Of a DNA stretch of 64,000 bases, positions 14,723-26,239 are shown piece by piece. A program made the translations under genes and the position numbers. Within the stretch, counting starts at the first letter, position 1, and every line of letters starts with the position of its first letter. The notes below the pieces were generated by a model that saw only the letters and a list, made by a program, of their open reading frames with translations, made no database searches and was not told the origin of the DNA. Source of the stretch: Mya arenaria (taxonomy: Eukaryota; Mollusca; Bivalvia; Myida; Myidae); the NCBI RefSeq assembly GCF_026914265.1, contig NC_069131.1, positions 2,887,501 to 2,951,500 on the forward strand, written 5' to 3'.

Positions 14723-15349
14723 TTTCAATGATATTATGCGCTTGTCTAAAAGAAAAAAGGAAACATGAAGGCAAAACACAAATCGATAAAGGACCGTAAT
14801 TTTCAATTAAGCTCAAATGGACTAATGTAACACAATTGTATGATGACCTCCAACCATCGTGTAAAATATACGGTCCACCGTACGAAGGGTATATCATCTA
14901 TAACAGAAAATCAAAACTTGCCATAAAACTTTTACCAAACTTTCATATACGGTCAAGAGTGATAATTTGTAATGAGGATATTAAGGAGTTATAAATCATA
15001 ATTGAGTGATGGCCTTGGACAACTATAAGAAGTTTGATATCCGTTGAATAAACGTTATTAGAGCTAACTTTGCCTTAAAACCTGAACCAAATGTTCGATC
15101 GAGGGCCTTAAATTGTATATAGGATAACATAGTGTTATTTAATATAATCGCTCGATGGCCATCAACCATTGTAAGAAGTATGAAGGAAATTGAATAAAGG
15201 GTATAGAAGTCATAAGTAAAGTCCCAACCTGCCCTAAATCTTTTTCCTGATAAAATTGCCCTTAAACTTTAATCTAATTTCCCAAGTCAATCAGATGTCG
15301 CCCACAAACAAAATGTTCCCGACTTCAACTTGCAAATTTGGATTGAATT

Positions 15350-15382
15350 GATTGATTGATTGATTGATTGATCGATCGATTT
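15350..15382 (+). repeat. (ATTG)n microsatellite
   Basis: About six ATTG units followed by GATCGATCGATT. Confidence 0.9.
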
Positions 15383-15475
15383 TTTTATTTTGTAAGTGAA
15401 TTGCTTTGAACAACTTAATGAGTGTTAGGGTGTGAATGTGTGTGTACGTGCATGCAGCTGCACATTTTTTCCGTG

Positions 15476-15900
15476 GAGTATCAGACCTATTTCAGACATT
15501 CTGCCACGAATGTGACGGGGTAAAAGGCCATTTTATATTTCCCTCTGTTACTTTGGTGATGTTTGGTTAAATTGCCTCCGCCGTGTTACTATGCCACGCT
15601 TTTTGGCCTACATCATCAAGATGGCCCTTGGCATTTTCTTTTACATAATTCTACAAGAGTTCCTTCCTTCTGCATATGTTCCTGCATCAAGTTAAAGCTT
15701 TTTGCGGTATTAAACATTGTTATGATACTTCTTGTGACGTTTAGCTCTTCTTGAGGCTTCTGTCGAGTAAGAAGATACTCCGTGTTTGCACTGGGTGACA
15801 CAGGCTTCCCAGTAATAGTTGTTAACGTCAGACTCATTTAACACGGCTGTAGGATTCTGTGAATATTCCAAGGCTCGTAAACACTGCCAGAAGTCCGGCA
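15476..15900. repeat. Old repeat shared with 35700-36110, with a minus-strand peptide
   Basis: CTGCCACGAATGTGACGGGG, CCGTGTTACTATG and CACTGGGTGACACAGGCTTC are paralleled at 35738, 35820 and 36066. On the minus strand 15901-15710 reads PDFWQCLRALEYSQNPTA, then NNYYWEACVTQC; the 36 kb copy reads NNQYWVAFVTQ in the matching place. It may be a decayed exon of a repeat-encoded protein that I do not recognise. Confidence 0.5.
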
Positions 15901-17008
15901 ATTTATTTTTAGTTTTACATACTTAGGTACAGAGTTCACTTATACAAGCAATTTTAGTTTTAAATGAACAATATTCAACTGGAAAAGGACTGAAGGCGTA
16001 ACATGTATTATTAAATACTGTATAAAGTTAAACTTTACACCCAACACATTATGTCAATTGTGTGATGCCTTTTTTAGCTCTTTCTATGTTACCCATCAGA
16101 ATTGTTGAGTTTTAAAACATATTAGCAAATTGAGAGACTGCAAATCTTAATTTGAGCAATGCATTAATGGTGTATAAAATTGTTAATCATATCTTGACTA
16201 TGAAATTTATTTAAATATTCTTTCAGATAATCTGAGGACATAATTATATAACTAAATTAAGAATATCCGCCCACTCATTACAAATACATACTGGCAGATA
16301 TGCACGTATTCGAATTTCCCACGAATAACGATATTGTCAATGCTTTGATAAAAGAGATTTAAAAGATAAATACAATTACTAATTTGCCCATGTTTTAATA
16401 AATATAGAGCAAGATATCGAAAGAGGTATTATAGGGTTAGACCAAGTATGTTGATATTAATGGAACTGTTGAAGACAGAAAATAATACCGTGTTAAGGAA
16501 CCTTAGTCTGTATTGTTAACGTGCAATGAATATAGAAATACTATCTTAAACAATATTGTTCATTAATATTTATGCGAAAAGCTACAGTAACAAGCTCAGT
16601 AGCAAAAATTTAAACATAAACCCGGTTTAATGGCACTGGTTAAACGCCAAAGACATAGAACATAAAATCAAAAACAAGAAACATGGAAGAACAGCACAAA
16701 ACTCCACAAACAGCACAGTGAAGACATACTTTATATAAAAAAAACTAGGTATGTTTATCAAGAATTGTTAGGTACCGCCTTGGAACGGTCTGTAAAATGT
16801 AAATTTACTGGGGGTTTAAACCAGTGTATGTGCACAAACCTCACAATCCAAACAATCCTTAATAAAGATAAAACGCAAAAGGTTAAATTTATCAAAGTAT
16901 GCATTAACTTGAGGAAACTTAACAATAAAACAAATATAGGTTAACCCTAAGTACTTCTATGATTAGAGATCCCAACTCTATCTGTAAAAGTGCGTAAATA
17001 TGTATATT
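15901..17008. other. No supported gene
   Basis: AT-rich sequence with no repeat or exon signal that I can support. Confidence 0.5.
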
Positions 17009-17240
17009 CTAAATGTATAAAGTGCGTAATGGGTGTAAACTATATGTATAATGTGCCTAATTAGGTGCGATCTAAATGTATAAATTGCGTAAATTGGTGT
17101 GGAGTAAATGTATAAAGTGCGTAATTGCTGTGATCTTAATGTATAAAGTGCATAAATAGGTGTGGTCTAAATGTATAAAGTGTGTTATGGATGTGAACTA
17201 AATGTATAGAGTTCGAAATGGGGGCAGGTTAAAACGCGTG
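17009..17240 (+). repeat. About 33-bp minisatellite, seven units
   Basis: Repeated CTAAATGTATAAAGTGCGTA followed by a variable ATNGGTGTG part, with substitutions in each unit. It directly precedes a (TA)n array. Confidence 0.85.
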
Positions 17241-17285
17241 ATATGGGGATTAAACCTAATGTATTACCATAACATGCAAACTAAG

Positions 17286-17338
<53 letters not shown>
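17286..17338 (+). repeat. (TA)n array 1
   Basis: About 53 bases of uninterrupted TA, followed by words (AAGGTGACC, GGCATTATGGGGACC) that recur inverted next to the array at 48.1 kb. Confidence 0.95.
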
Positions 17339-17339
<1 letters not shown>

Positions 17340-17640
17340 CTACAGATATTAAGGTGACCATATATATATTAATCTAGGCATTATGGGGACCGTTGGATTA
17401 AGGCGACAAAAATTGGTCTCCTTAATAATTTCAGTCCAGATTTGATGTATCAAATGTCAATAAAAATGTCCATTGACAGTAAGTTGATAAGCTTGAATGT
17501 TTATTTACGAGATCATTTCATTGTTTTAAATATTATTCTCTTTTAATATTAAAAAAAATATTCTTAAACTTTTGTGTTAGTATATTTGTGTATCCATAAA
17601 AATAGCTATTAAGGCGACCAGGGAAAAAATCATAATTTTG
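17339..17640 (-). repeat. AAGGTGACC/GGGGACC repeat flanking (TA)n
   Basis: ATTAAGGTGACC, GGCATTATGGGGACC and ATTAAGGCGACC are reverse complements of GGTCACCTTAAT, GGTCCCCTTAATGCC and similar words at 47810-48135. Both copies end at a (TA)n array. Confidence 0.55.
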
Positions 17641-18390
17641 GTCAAAAATAGCTATATACTAAGCATTTTTTATTTGTTTTACTTTATTTAAAGCTTATTG
17701 TATATTATCCCGAAGTTTCATTCCATAAAAAACAGAAATGAGGAAATTCGATATTTCGTGTACCATCAGCATCCAAATTTTCAAGTATACAGAAATTTAA
17801 CTTTCCGGAATATAACGGAAATTTTCGGGTATCTCCGTGGTACCATCTCCGTGCAATTATGCAGTATGGCGTTCATCTCTTACAGAAAGAGAATGGTAAC
17901 TTGGTAAGTGTTTAAAATACATATTCAACGTTTTTTCGTTTATTTTTATGACTTTTGTACAGTTGTATAAATCGTCCACCCTTTGGATGAAAAGCAAATG
18001 ATTTATCCGGATTTTGTTCATCCGAAACTAAATCACTAGTATCAACATCCGGTGTAATTTTTGCTTGTATTTTGGAGAAACTAGATTGATTTCTAGCAAA
18101 CTTGGTTTACCACTACTGTACATCGTCGCTTATTATTATTTGGTATGTTCCAATCTAAAAAATGATTTGCTCCCATAACATCTCAGATTTTAATAAATAA
18201 AAGACGAAAGGATACAAATGCCTTACATTTTGTTTGTCAATGTCATGTCATTAGTCAGTCTCATCACCTTTGAATAGCAGAACAGAACGAACACTATCAC
18301 CAATTCGTATTGTGGCTTTTTGCATGTGTCTTAAATTCTCATATTTGATAATAAATGCAACAATAAAATATTTCCCTTATTCTGCCACAG
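17641..18390. other. Mostly featureless; weak exon-like frame
   Basis: A 69-codon frame at 17698-17907 ends next to a good donor word (TTGGTAAGTG), but no acceptor, partner exon or known motif supports it. Confidence 0.4.
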
Positions 18391-18572
18391 TTATGCACCA
18401 GTCAATTGTAACAATGGCGCCCAGGTCTTGTTTATACCGGGGATAGCAAGGGAAATGGGCCATGTTTTTACCTTCCAGGTGGACCGGCAGTGCTGAGTGA
18501 ATGCGGTGTTATTGTTTTTGCGCTGATAACAGGGAATGGGCCTAACCTAGGATGTCCCCAGGGGCATTTGAC
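18391..18572 (+). mobile_element. Left half of a split 0.3 kb inverted-repeat element
   Basis: It starts with ATGCACCAGTCAATTGTAAC and carries ATACCGGGGATAG, TTTTTACCTTCCAGGTGG and GTGAATGCGGTG, all in the same order as in the complete copy at 53279-53603. It stops inside the counterpart of GGGGCATTTGG. The missing right half is found at 32615-32748. Confidence 0.8.
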
Positions 18573-18582
18573 GGGGATCTGG

Positions 18583-18678
18583 TCATTTCGTAACCTTACC
18601 ATTTCGTAACTGCTGATCTTGGTTATTTCGTAACCATTCTGTTAGTCAATTCGTAACCGTCAAGTAATCAATTGACCT
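18583..18678 (+). repeat. Left inverted end of the 14 kb insertion
   Basis: Four copies of [T/C]NATTTCGTAAC[C/T] or TCAATTCGTAACC spaced 16, 24 and 23 bases apart, followed by CAATTGACCTTTCGACAG. The last word recurs inverted at about 21628-21645. Confidence 0.75.
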
Positions 18679-18759
18679 TTCGACAGCGGCTTCTAAGCCA
18701 CGCCCCCTGATATCAAGGGAGCGAACTCTGTCTATGTCCGTCAAACAAACGAGGAAGTA

Positions 18760-20085
18760 ATGGCGTCTCGCGTCGTTTCGCTTTCCGATATTCCTGACAA
18801 ATTATCATAAATGTGACATTACAATGCGAAAAAAATAGAAGTCAAAGGAATTTGTAACTGGCTGCTACATCGGAAGGCTCGATATATCTTTAGAAAATGA
18901 CGATATCTAACATTTACGAGGTGAAATCTATCCAAGTCAGAGAAAATCGGATAGCCGCCAGGTTGTCAACATTGACATCGATACAAAGGAAAAGCGTGTG
19001 TGTGACGCATACTGTAAATGCAAACAAGGGTAAGTTTAACTTTTAATAACACCGGTCTTTCTTACAGTATTGTTGAAACAAAGATTAAATCATCGCACAA
19101 TATGAGTAAATCATAAATGGCCCGAATGGGGAACCCGGAAGTGACATTAAATAACAGTTACTTGCCAGCTATACAGTATAACCTTGTATTCTATAGTATG
19201 AGCAGAAATGGTTTATTGGGGTTATGCATAAAAAGTTTCAGTTCTAAGCGATTGAACACTCCCCCTTATGAATAATAAGGTAATAGTTGACAAGTGACAA
19301 TCGTGGGTGATACCAATCTGTAACTTTTGCATTGCTCAAACATTCATATGCTTTGATTTTTGTTCTTACAGAAATTGTGGAACATGTTCACACACTCTGG
19401 CTGAAAAGTGCCCCCGGTGTGGGGCTCGAACTCACAACCACCAGAACACTAGCCCGGCGCTCTAACCAACTAAGCTGACTGGGCAGCTGGTTCTAACCCA
19501 CACACACTACCCTCCCCCCATTTACCGGTTAAGGCTGGTGGAGGGTCTCCTGCTATTTACCGTTGACACCATTAAAGTATTCTGATTGATGGAGATAAGG
19601 AAGTCCCCTTATTATTGTCTTCAACAAGCCTACCGCCACAGGGGACCTAGCATAAGACCGGAAACCGCCCCCCCCCCACACACACACATGATATTTGCCA
19701 GTCCAGGCAATGTCAACCGCAAGAGAAAACCAGTGATGACAAGTTTTACAAATAAACGGTAGGACCTATTTTAAAGCTTTTTATAACATTTAGTTTTTAC
19801 TTTGCTGTACAAAAGTAATGGACTATTTGTCCAGAGAAAAACAACAACCACAAAACATTAGCTAGTATCTTGTCAATATTTCATTATGATATACATGTAG
19901 AAAGCAAACATCAAAGGCAGTAGCATTTACAGCTAGTATTAAAATATTTAACAATACATGTAACTGATTTATTTTAATATTGGCATCTTTTATTTATTTC
20001 AGGAAAGTGTGGTCTTTTGAAGAGAGTTCTTGAAGTTGTTCAGCATGTTGTTTTGATGGATTCTTGGAAGGATGTACCTCTATGA
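18760..20085 (+). pseudogene. Decayed gene with a SWIM zinc finger (transposon- or host-derived)
   Basis: An ATG at 18760 opens MASRVVSLSDIPDKLS and then a stop. A second frame from about 18838 gives GCYIGRLDISLEN, one stop, then VVNIDIDTKEKRVCDAYCKC, ending at a GTAAGT donor at 19030. Splicing to the acceptor at 19371 (TTCTTACAG) continues the frame as QGNCGTCSHTLA. The SWIM signature CxC...CxH is therefore seen as CKC and CSH, split by an intron. A SINE then interrupts the locus. A possible last exon (20003-20085, acceptor TTTCAG) reads KCGLLKRVLEVVQHVVLMDS and ends at TGA. SWIM fingers bind DNA or protein and occur in Mutator-like transposases and in many invertebrate repeat-encoded proteins. 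The start sits just inside the left end of the 14 kb insertion, convergent with the THAP gene. Confidence 0.6.
19402..19690 (-). mobile_element. tRNA-derived SINE inserted at the SWIM gene
   Basis: The minus strand has an A-box-like TTAGTTGGTTAGAGCGC and a B-box-like TTGTGAGTTCGAGCCCC, followed by ACACCGGGGGCAC. The body has a C-rich run at about 19666 and a (CA)n. It is related to the copy at 62262-62470. It begins about a dozen bases after the second half of the SWIM motif, so it disrupts that exon or the adjoining intron. Confidence 0.55.
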
Positions 20086-20279
20086 TGTTAGCTTCAGTAT
20101 AACACCAGTTGTTGCATATTTAATATCAGATTTATTAAATACATTGTTGTTTTGCAAACATTACTTAAACTTTGATATTTCTTTGATGTTTATGTATGAT
20201 ATTGTAGGTGAATATCTCTTTATTGCAATGGCAAATATATTTTAAAATATATAGCATTAGCAGAAGTTATTTTTCACTG

Positions 20280-20468
20280 TTAAAGCTGCACTTTCACAGA
20301 TTGATCACTTTGACAACTTACACAGGATTCGATTGCATTTATCATGTTTTGGCTCGGAGAAGTTTGCTTTGTGATTTATATATTAGGTCTTAATTTAAAG
20401 AATGCCAAAATAAGCCGATTCTGAGACAAAAAGTGTCAAACTAGAATTCTGTGAGAGTGCAACTTTAA
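20280..20468 (+). mobile_element. Small inverted-repeat element (AAAGCTGCACT family), copy 1
   Basis: TTAAAGCTGCACTTTCACAG at the left and CTGTGAGAGTGCAACTTTAA at the right form near-perfect terminal inverted repeats around a 150-base interior. No coding capacity. It lies between the 3' ends of the SWIM and THAP genes. Confidence 0.8.
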
Positions 20469-20602
20469 GAATACTGTTAATCGAGTGTGCATGTGATCCG
20501 GACTCTGAACATTGGATGAACTATCATTAAATATTGTAGATTTACGTAAATGGCCCAAAATATAAGAATAACAATGAAAATACATGCATGTTTGACTTGT
20601 TC

Positions 20603-20608
20603 TTTATT
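20603..20608 (-). terminator. Polyadenylation signal of the THAP gene
   Basis: AATAAA on the minus strand about 165 bases after the THAP stop codon, in the context TATGAATAAAGAAC. It is the most plausible 3' end signal for that transcript. Confidence 0.5.
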
Positions 20609-20771
20609 CATAATAAGTCTAAGTCTTTACAACACATGTTTGGCAGAATCAAGTTCTAATGAACATAATAATTGATTTAAATGTACAGTGAAATAAATTG
20701 TTTTATACAGAAAATAAAACCTTAACGATTCAGACCGATCTGTTCTCGTTTTGTTTTGGTGGCTCAAATAT

Positions 20772-21492
20772 TTATCTGAGTTTTGGAGGAGGCCTAGCTG
20801 GTGTGAGCTGGTCAAATACAGTAGCTGCTTGAGGGTCAGTGTTTTCTTGATTGGATTTCCCGTCGACAAAGTGCTGATATAAAAATAAGAAATCTATGAA
20901 ATGTGTCGGAATGACAGCTACAAAAGCCATTGTTTACATAGGAACCATACGAGTATATGAGATTCGGAAGCATGCGATGGTTCGGACAAAAATCTAGTTG
21001 TACGATATTTCCTGATTTACTTTGAAAGCAAAGCAGTTTATAAAAACTACATAACGGTATCAACAAAAATACCTCTATCTTGAATGAAATCAATCGTGTC
21101 CATGTTGAACCTGATATTAAATGGCCATTAATGCCGATTTGACAACACAAGCCAAAGCATAAATGTACGATGTTTATAGTTTAAAAATAGTAACACTTAT
21201 TTAGGTCATGCACGGACAATTTCAGTATTAAATAAATTTTGAGCGGATTGAAATAAGTAGTTTTGTTCAAAAAATACTTTTGTACAGACGTATAGATGTT
21301 TCGCCTTTGAACGATCTTTCAAAATTTCCAAGTTCAGCTGTTGATGAGGTCTTCCACAGAGTCTGATACAGCACTTGCATTTTTCTAAATAACTCACTGG
21401 TTTCGAATACAGAACGAATTGTAAGCCATCTTTAGTCGGCCTGGCTACCTTGTATCCGAATTACAAGTGCCATGACAACACCTTTTTACCAT
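20772..21492 (-). pseudogene. Two-exon THAP zinc-finger gene, decayed
   Basis: Minus-strand exon 1 (21492-21278) starts MVKRCCHGTCNSDTR and, after one in-frame stop and a one-base frame change, continues DGLQFVLYSKPVSYLEKC, IRLCGRPHQQLN and KHLYVCTK. The GTATTT donor is in phase 0. Exon 2 (20873-20772, acceptor TATCAG) gives HFVDG, then DPQAATVFDQLTPARPPPK and TAA. Together these show the THAP C2CH zinc ligands (CxxxC, then C..H in YVCTKHF), the DPxA region and the trailing proline motif. The usual tryptophan before IRLCGRP is cysteine. The THAP domain would be nearly the whole product, about 105 residues. THAP domains bind DNA and are the DNA-binding part of P-element transposases. An AATAAA lies downstream at 20608-20603. 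It is convergent with the SWIM gene. Confidence 0.75.
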
Positions 21493-22104
21493 AATACTTA
21501 AAAAGGCGAGGAATTGCCAGCGCATGTATATGACGGACTCTGGTCAGTTTGACGGACAAAATGGCGGATAGCAACACGGCTTACCAGCCCTACATTCTGA
21601 TTGGCTGATAGGACCTGTCAATCAAATCCTGTCGTAAGGTCAATTGCTCATATAATAACCACCATTTAACAAGGTGATAAATAGTACACTTAGCACCTCG
21701 TTAAGTGTATTGTTCGAACCTGGATGTATATTGCACAGCAACCAAGACACCAATTGGGAGACATTACTCGAATTCTCACTAGTAACAAGCCAATAATTTA
21801 TGTTACTCAATAGTTATTAGATATATATATATCATGCTAAAGTAGAAATGATTTGTTATACTACCAAAATATGTTAATTATTTTCTTACATTTTGCTTAC
21901 TTATAAACAATAATTAAAGACTGATCGCGATGTATTTTTGAGTAAAATTACGTTTACATAAATGATCATTCTTGACCTATTTCATTGACTATATTTGTTT
22001 GAATTGTTTAAAACGAACAAAATTTTGTTCTGTTTTTTTCTCAATTGATTCATATTCTGCATACTTTATATCCGAAACCGACAAAAAACAACCTTAAATT
22101 ATTT

Positions 22105-22190
22105 GTTAGGCCAAATAAAAAAATAGGTCTGTTTCAGGTTACCCGACCGACCCTATTTTTCCCGCCGACCCTAACCTATTTTTCCCTGAA
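22105..22190 (+). repeat. Repeat word shared in inverted orientation with 31937-32030
   Basis: GGCCAAATAAAAAAATAGGT and TGTTTCAGGTTACC here match, reverse complemented, AGGTAACACTGC-type and AAATAGGTGTGTTTCAGGTA sequence near 32025. It looks like the end of an A-tailed dispersed repeat present in two orientations inside the 14 kb insertion. Confidence 0.5.
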
Positions 22191-22287
22191 AAAAATGTGA
22201 TTTGGGTACGAAAAGCATTTGTTACGAAATGTATGTACGTAAAGTTGACAATATTAGAGTTGGATTTTTCGAATGTATTTACCGTAC

Positions 22288-22318
22288 TTCACCTTAGAGT
22301 TCGGACACCTTAAAATAA
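22288..22318 (+). repeat. Inverted partner of 25688-25708
   Basis: TTCACCTTAGAGTTCGGACA here and TGTCCGAACTCTTAAGGTGA at 25689 are reverse complements with one base of difference in length, 3.4 kb apart. They could be the ends of an element or two copies of a short one (25622-25708 has an internal GTGTCCGAAAATT as well). Confidence 0.5.
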
Positions 22319-23321
22319 TTAATTTTTCGCTCTACGAATTCATAGAAAATAACCATTTTTACATTTTATTTACATGTATGGTAAACCTGCCTTTTTTCTT
22401 CATGTCTGCATTTTACCACTTATTAATTTATCCGTAGTTATCAATGGTTATTACGCCTATAAGTCACTGTAGCTCCTTCATCAAGATGGTTAAAATCCCA
22501 TTCAACACCATTTTATACATGCATTGAAATGAATAAACACCTTTTATCGGCTTCAGATCAAACAGTCCCATTGTGTGACGTCACATAACTCAGTTATACC
22601 CACGAGGATCTCATGGAGAGCATGGATATTGTTATGCAGGATTAATGTGTCTGGCGTTTTTTTATTGTAACTTGAGTATTGCATTTATAACTTTAATTCA
22701 TCACATTTAATAGTTACCTGTATCATTGAATGTGTTGACTTTATTGTTTTCATGCCAAGAAATCTTATCCAATTTTCAATTAAGAAGGAAACCCCTGTAT
22801 GCCAGCATATACCTGGATTTTAGCAGCATATGCATTATGTTCCATTCAGTGGTTTTGTGCTAAGGGTTAAAGGACTGACTTGGTTCTCCATGAAATTTTT
22901 ATCAGTTATCTGCTGTTACAGCTAATTCATTTCATTTAATGGCCATTACGACCATCATGAAATTCAGGGGAGCAATAATTTTGGTCATTTTTCGGAAAAA
23001 TCTTTCTATAGTGCATGGTTCTTAGATTTAACGCTTCATCTCATTTTGTTGATTACGACACTTGTCAAAAATAAAAATAAAAATTCAATAATAGTTTATT
23101 ATTAAGTATTGACATGATTTTCTTAACTATAAAAAGTATAATTATTAATTAACTAAGCTAAGCATTACATCTTTGATATTGTTTATGAACAATCTCCTTG
23201 ATAACAATATTTAACTATCTAAACCACACTCTTGTTATTATGTTTAATTATGTTTAAAGATTGAAAACATCAAGTACAAATGTACTAACTATATTTCTTA
23301 GTTCCCCGACAGCTAAATATT

Positions 23322-23447
23322 TTCCTCACGCCGGCCAAATCCTAATAGCCTCTTATAGAACAATACCGTAATCAAGTCGTTTAATTTAACAACTTGAGTA
23401 CGGTATTGTTCTATAAGAGGCTCTTAGGATTTGGCCGGCGTGAGGAA
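23322..23447. mobile_element. 126-base foldback element
   Basis: 56-base arms beginning TTCCTCACGCCGGCCAAATC pair with the right arm with two mismatches around a 14-base loop (CGTTTAATTTAACA). No clear target duplication. It lies in the nested part of the 14 kb insertion. Confidence 0.85.
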
Positions 23448-23577
23448 GTTTTTTGAAACAAATAGAATCACAAACCCCAGTCAAACTTATCAACTTCCGG
23501 CTCAAAATTGTATGACTCATGTATATTTAATAAAATGATACCGGGGAGTTGTTTATCTGTGGATGCCGAAAATCTGC

Positions 23578-23841
23578 TTAAAGGGGCTATACTCCGTATG
23601 ATAAAATAGCGGAAAAAAAGAGAAAATTTTCGAAAACTGACATAAACTTGGCATCGATGTGTACACTGCATTGAAACTTACTAACTGAAGAACCCGGTCT
23701 CCGAAACAGTTTTTATTTACATTTTGGTACTTTTATTTTTACAATTATGATAAAGCGTAACACAGTCCATTAGATAATTGTCCTGAGATTCGTTACAGAA
23801 GAAAACTTTTTTGGTGCGAATCTGGTGTACAGTCCCTTTAA
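23578..23841. mobile_element. 264-base MITE with TTAAAGGGNCT ends
   Basis: The left end TTAAAGGGGCTATACTCCG and the right end GGTGTACAGTCCCTTTAA are imperfect inverted repeats. The interior is AT-rich, and the minus-strand frame across it (to 23468) is not a gene. Confidence 0.65.
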
Positions 23842-24072
23842 GGGTTCATTGTACTTTGCGCTCATTATAAATAGATAAATGAAGGGTCTTCGCATTGATA
23901 CAAAAAGCTTAGTTCCTTCATTCACAGCAACATATAATTGATTAACGCAAGATTAGCAGCATCAGTAGAAGTTATATTATAGTTAGTAGAAGGAATAGTA
24001 GTAGCTGTTGTTGTAGAAGTGGCAACAACAACAACAACAACAATTCAGCAGGAGCGGCAGTAGTTTAGGGGT

Positions 24073-24190
24073 ATCATCATCATCATTATCATCATCATTA
24101 TCATCATCATCATCATCATCATCGGTGGTGGTGGTGGTGGTGGTGGTGGTTGTGGTGGTGCTGACGGTGGTGTTGTGGCGGTGGTGTTGA
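24073..24190 (+). repeat. (ATC)n followed by (GGT)n microsatellite
   Basis: About 50 bases of ATC repeats then about 40 bases of GGT repeats, flanked by (ACA)n at about 24020. The proline/methionine frame on the minus strand is an artefact. Confidence 0.9.
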
Positions 24191-25753
24191 CATTGGCAAT
24201 AGCAGAAGCAGTAGTGGCAGTATCAACAACAATAGCTGCAGCATTACCACCTGTATTACTAAGACTTAAGAGCACACATATTAAATGACCAACATAGTCG
24301 GTTCTGTTCGGTGGGGTTAAATACCTATTTACAGTAACGTTCTGAGTCATGTTATTATTTGGAGTGGGGGTGGGTCAATATTTTACAGAAAAGGAGTCAC
24401 TCAAGGACAGCGACCATTGTTGTGAGTTTATGTCGGTCAAAACATGTTCTTTCACAGGTCACGGTATGAAGACAATGCCAGATGAACACAAAACTAAGCA
24501 ATTTTTTAGATTGAAACATTGCAAAAACAAATCCCAATCAGTTATACGAAAATGCATTTTAACCGCCTCATGTGTTCATGATAATATGAACAAAATTGAA
24601 GTAAATTTAACATTCGGAGATTCAGTTTTGCCAATGTGATATATTTTTTCAAGTTTCGTTTGTATTTCCCATTTTCCATGGTGTATACGTATACTTACGA
24701 ACTCAATATTTTTTACAGTGAAATAAAAACAACAAAGCTTTAAAAATGAACAATAAGAGTGTGTGTTTTTGTTAAAAAATGTGAACCCAATAAATCTGAC
24801 ATTTTAAAATCAATACCCATACGCTTAGTAAAGCATACCCTTAAATATAATTCGACCTACGAGACGGCCAGATTCATATATAATGTAATATAGGTTACAT
24901 TTTCATTCCAAATAAAACGGTTGGTTAAGCATACCATTTTCATTAACATCTGTCATACACATGTATGTCTAAAACGATAATGTTACTCATTAAAAACATC
25001 ATATTTTTGTTTAAGAATAAGTAAATAATAAGTTTTACTAAATTAAGTACTCTGTAATTTTAATTAATTGTAGTTAACACTTGATACTTCTTCACGTCTT
25101 TCTGGGCAAAATTAAATACATTCTTCCAAATCTTGACCCAAACTACAGCAACTCCCTAGATATGAAAACATGATTAAACACATGGTCAGATTCTCGGTCA
25201 ATTAGGGGTTAATGTGTAGCTGAAATTGGCTCTTGTGTAGAAATGAAAAGTGGAAAAATTGGCTGGTATTTCTTGGCATGATTGATGTTTCAATGAGTAT
25301 TACTGTACGATTATTGCTTCATAAAGTCTATATTAAAAGTGTGATACAAGTTTCAAAGTTAATTGGCGGATCGTTTTACAAACATGTCATGTCTGTGTTT
25401 TAATCTCTGCATTGCCCTTGTTGTTTCTTTAATCCTCCATTGAATATATCACACATCCTTTTCACCAGGCAATAAATCGTTTAGGATGGGTAGTAACCAA
25501 CTAACTTATCACAGTGATGTATACGGTTAGGTAATCTAGCCAGGCATTGTAACGATAAAGATCAATAATTTTTGTCTGTGAGACTTAGTTACTGTAAAAG
25601 TTCAGTCGATGTCCTTTGGGTGTCCGAAAATTAGGTACCTAAAATAAATTATTTTTGAAAATAATAATGGATGTCGGAATTTATAGAATGTCCGAACTCT
25701 TAAGGTGAATTACGTTTGTGCTTGTGTGGCAGGTATGTTTCAATTCTTGAACT

Positions 25754-26034
25754 TTATTGGTATACTTAAGATCAGAGGCAGAGCAGCAACAAGGGTGAGC
25801 ACGTAGTGGATATTCTATTACCCATCATTAGATTCAAGAAAAGCATAGCCCTTTCAATATTTATTTCATTTTTATTATCTTTATCTTATGTTTGGGAAAT
25901 AATGGGCAAGGCTCGGACGAAATGTCGGTAAAATATCAACGGTTCTGTCACGGTATATCTATGATCAGATCCGACCAATCTATATAAATACCACAAATTG
26001 TCCATTAAATGTTATTTGAGAGTTGCCAATCGCC
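25754..26034 (+). repeat. 281-base direct repeat R1, copy 1
   Basis: TTATTGGTATACTTAAGATC to GAGAGTTGCCAATCGCC recurs at 26663-26943 with about four substitutions. No open frame. Confidence 0.9.
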
Positions 26035-26239
26035 GAGCAACGAATATGCTGAGAAAGCGGTATACTACTCCCTCTGAATACTTAGCTGCTAGGTATGATT
26101 GCTATTTAATCGTCAGAGCCTTACCAGTGAAAAAAAACACAACACAAACCAACATCGAAATAATGGAATGTTAAAAAAAACAAAACAAATTAACACAATA
26201 GGTTTGCAGCACATCTAGTATTGAAATCATCAGCTGGAC

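Noticed and set aside
14557-14897. Poly-Ala/Gln/Cys/Leu frames
   Set aside because: All come from one CAG tract at the tail of a dispersed repeat.
17698-17907. Exon ending in a GTAAGTG donor
   Set aside because: No acceptor, partner exon or protein motif.
24349-24639. 96-codon ATG frame on the plus strand
   Set aside because: No motif, splice partner or neighbour support; a length expected a few times by chance in 64 kb.
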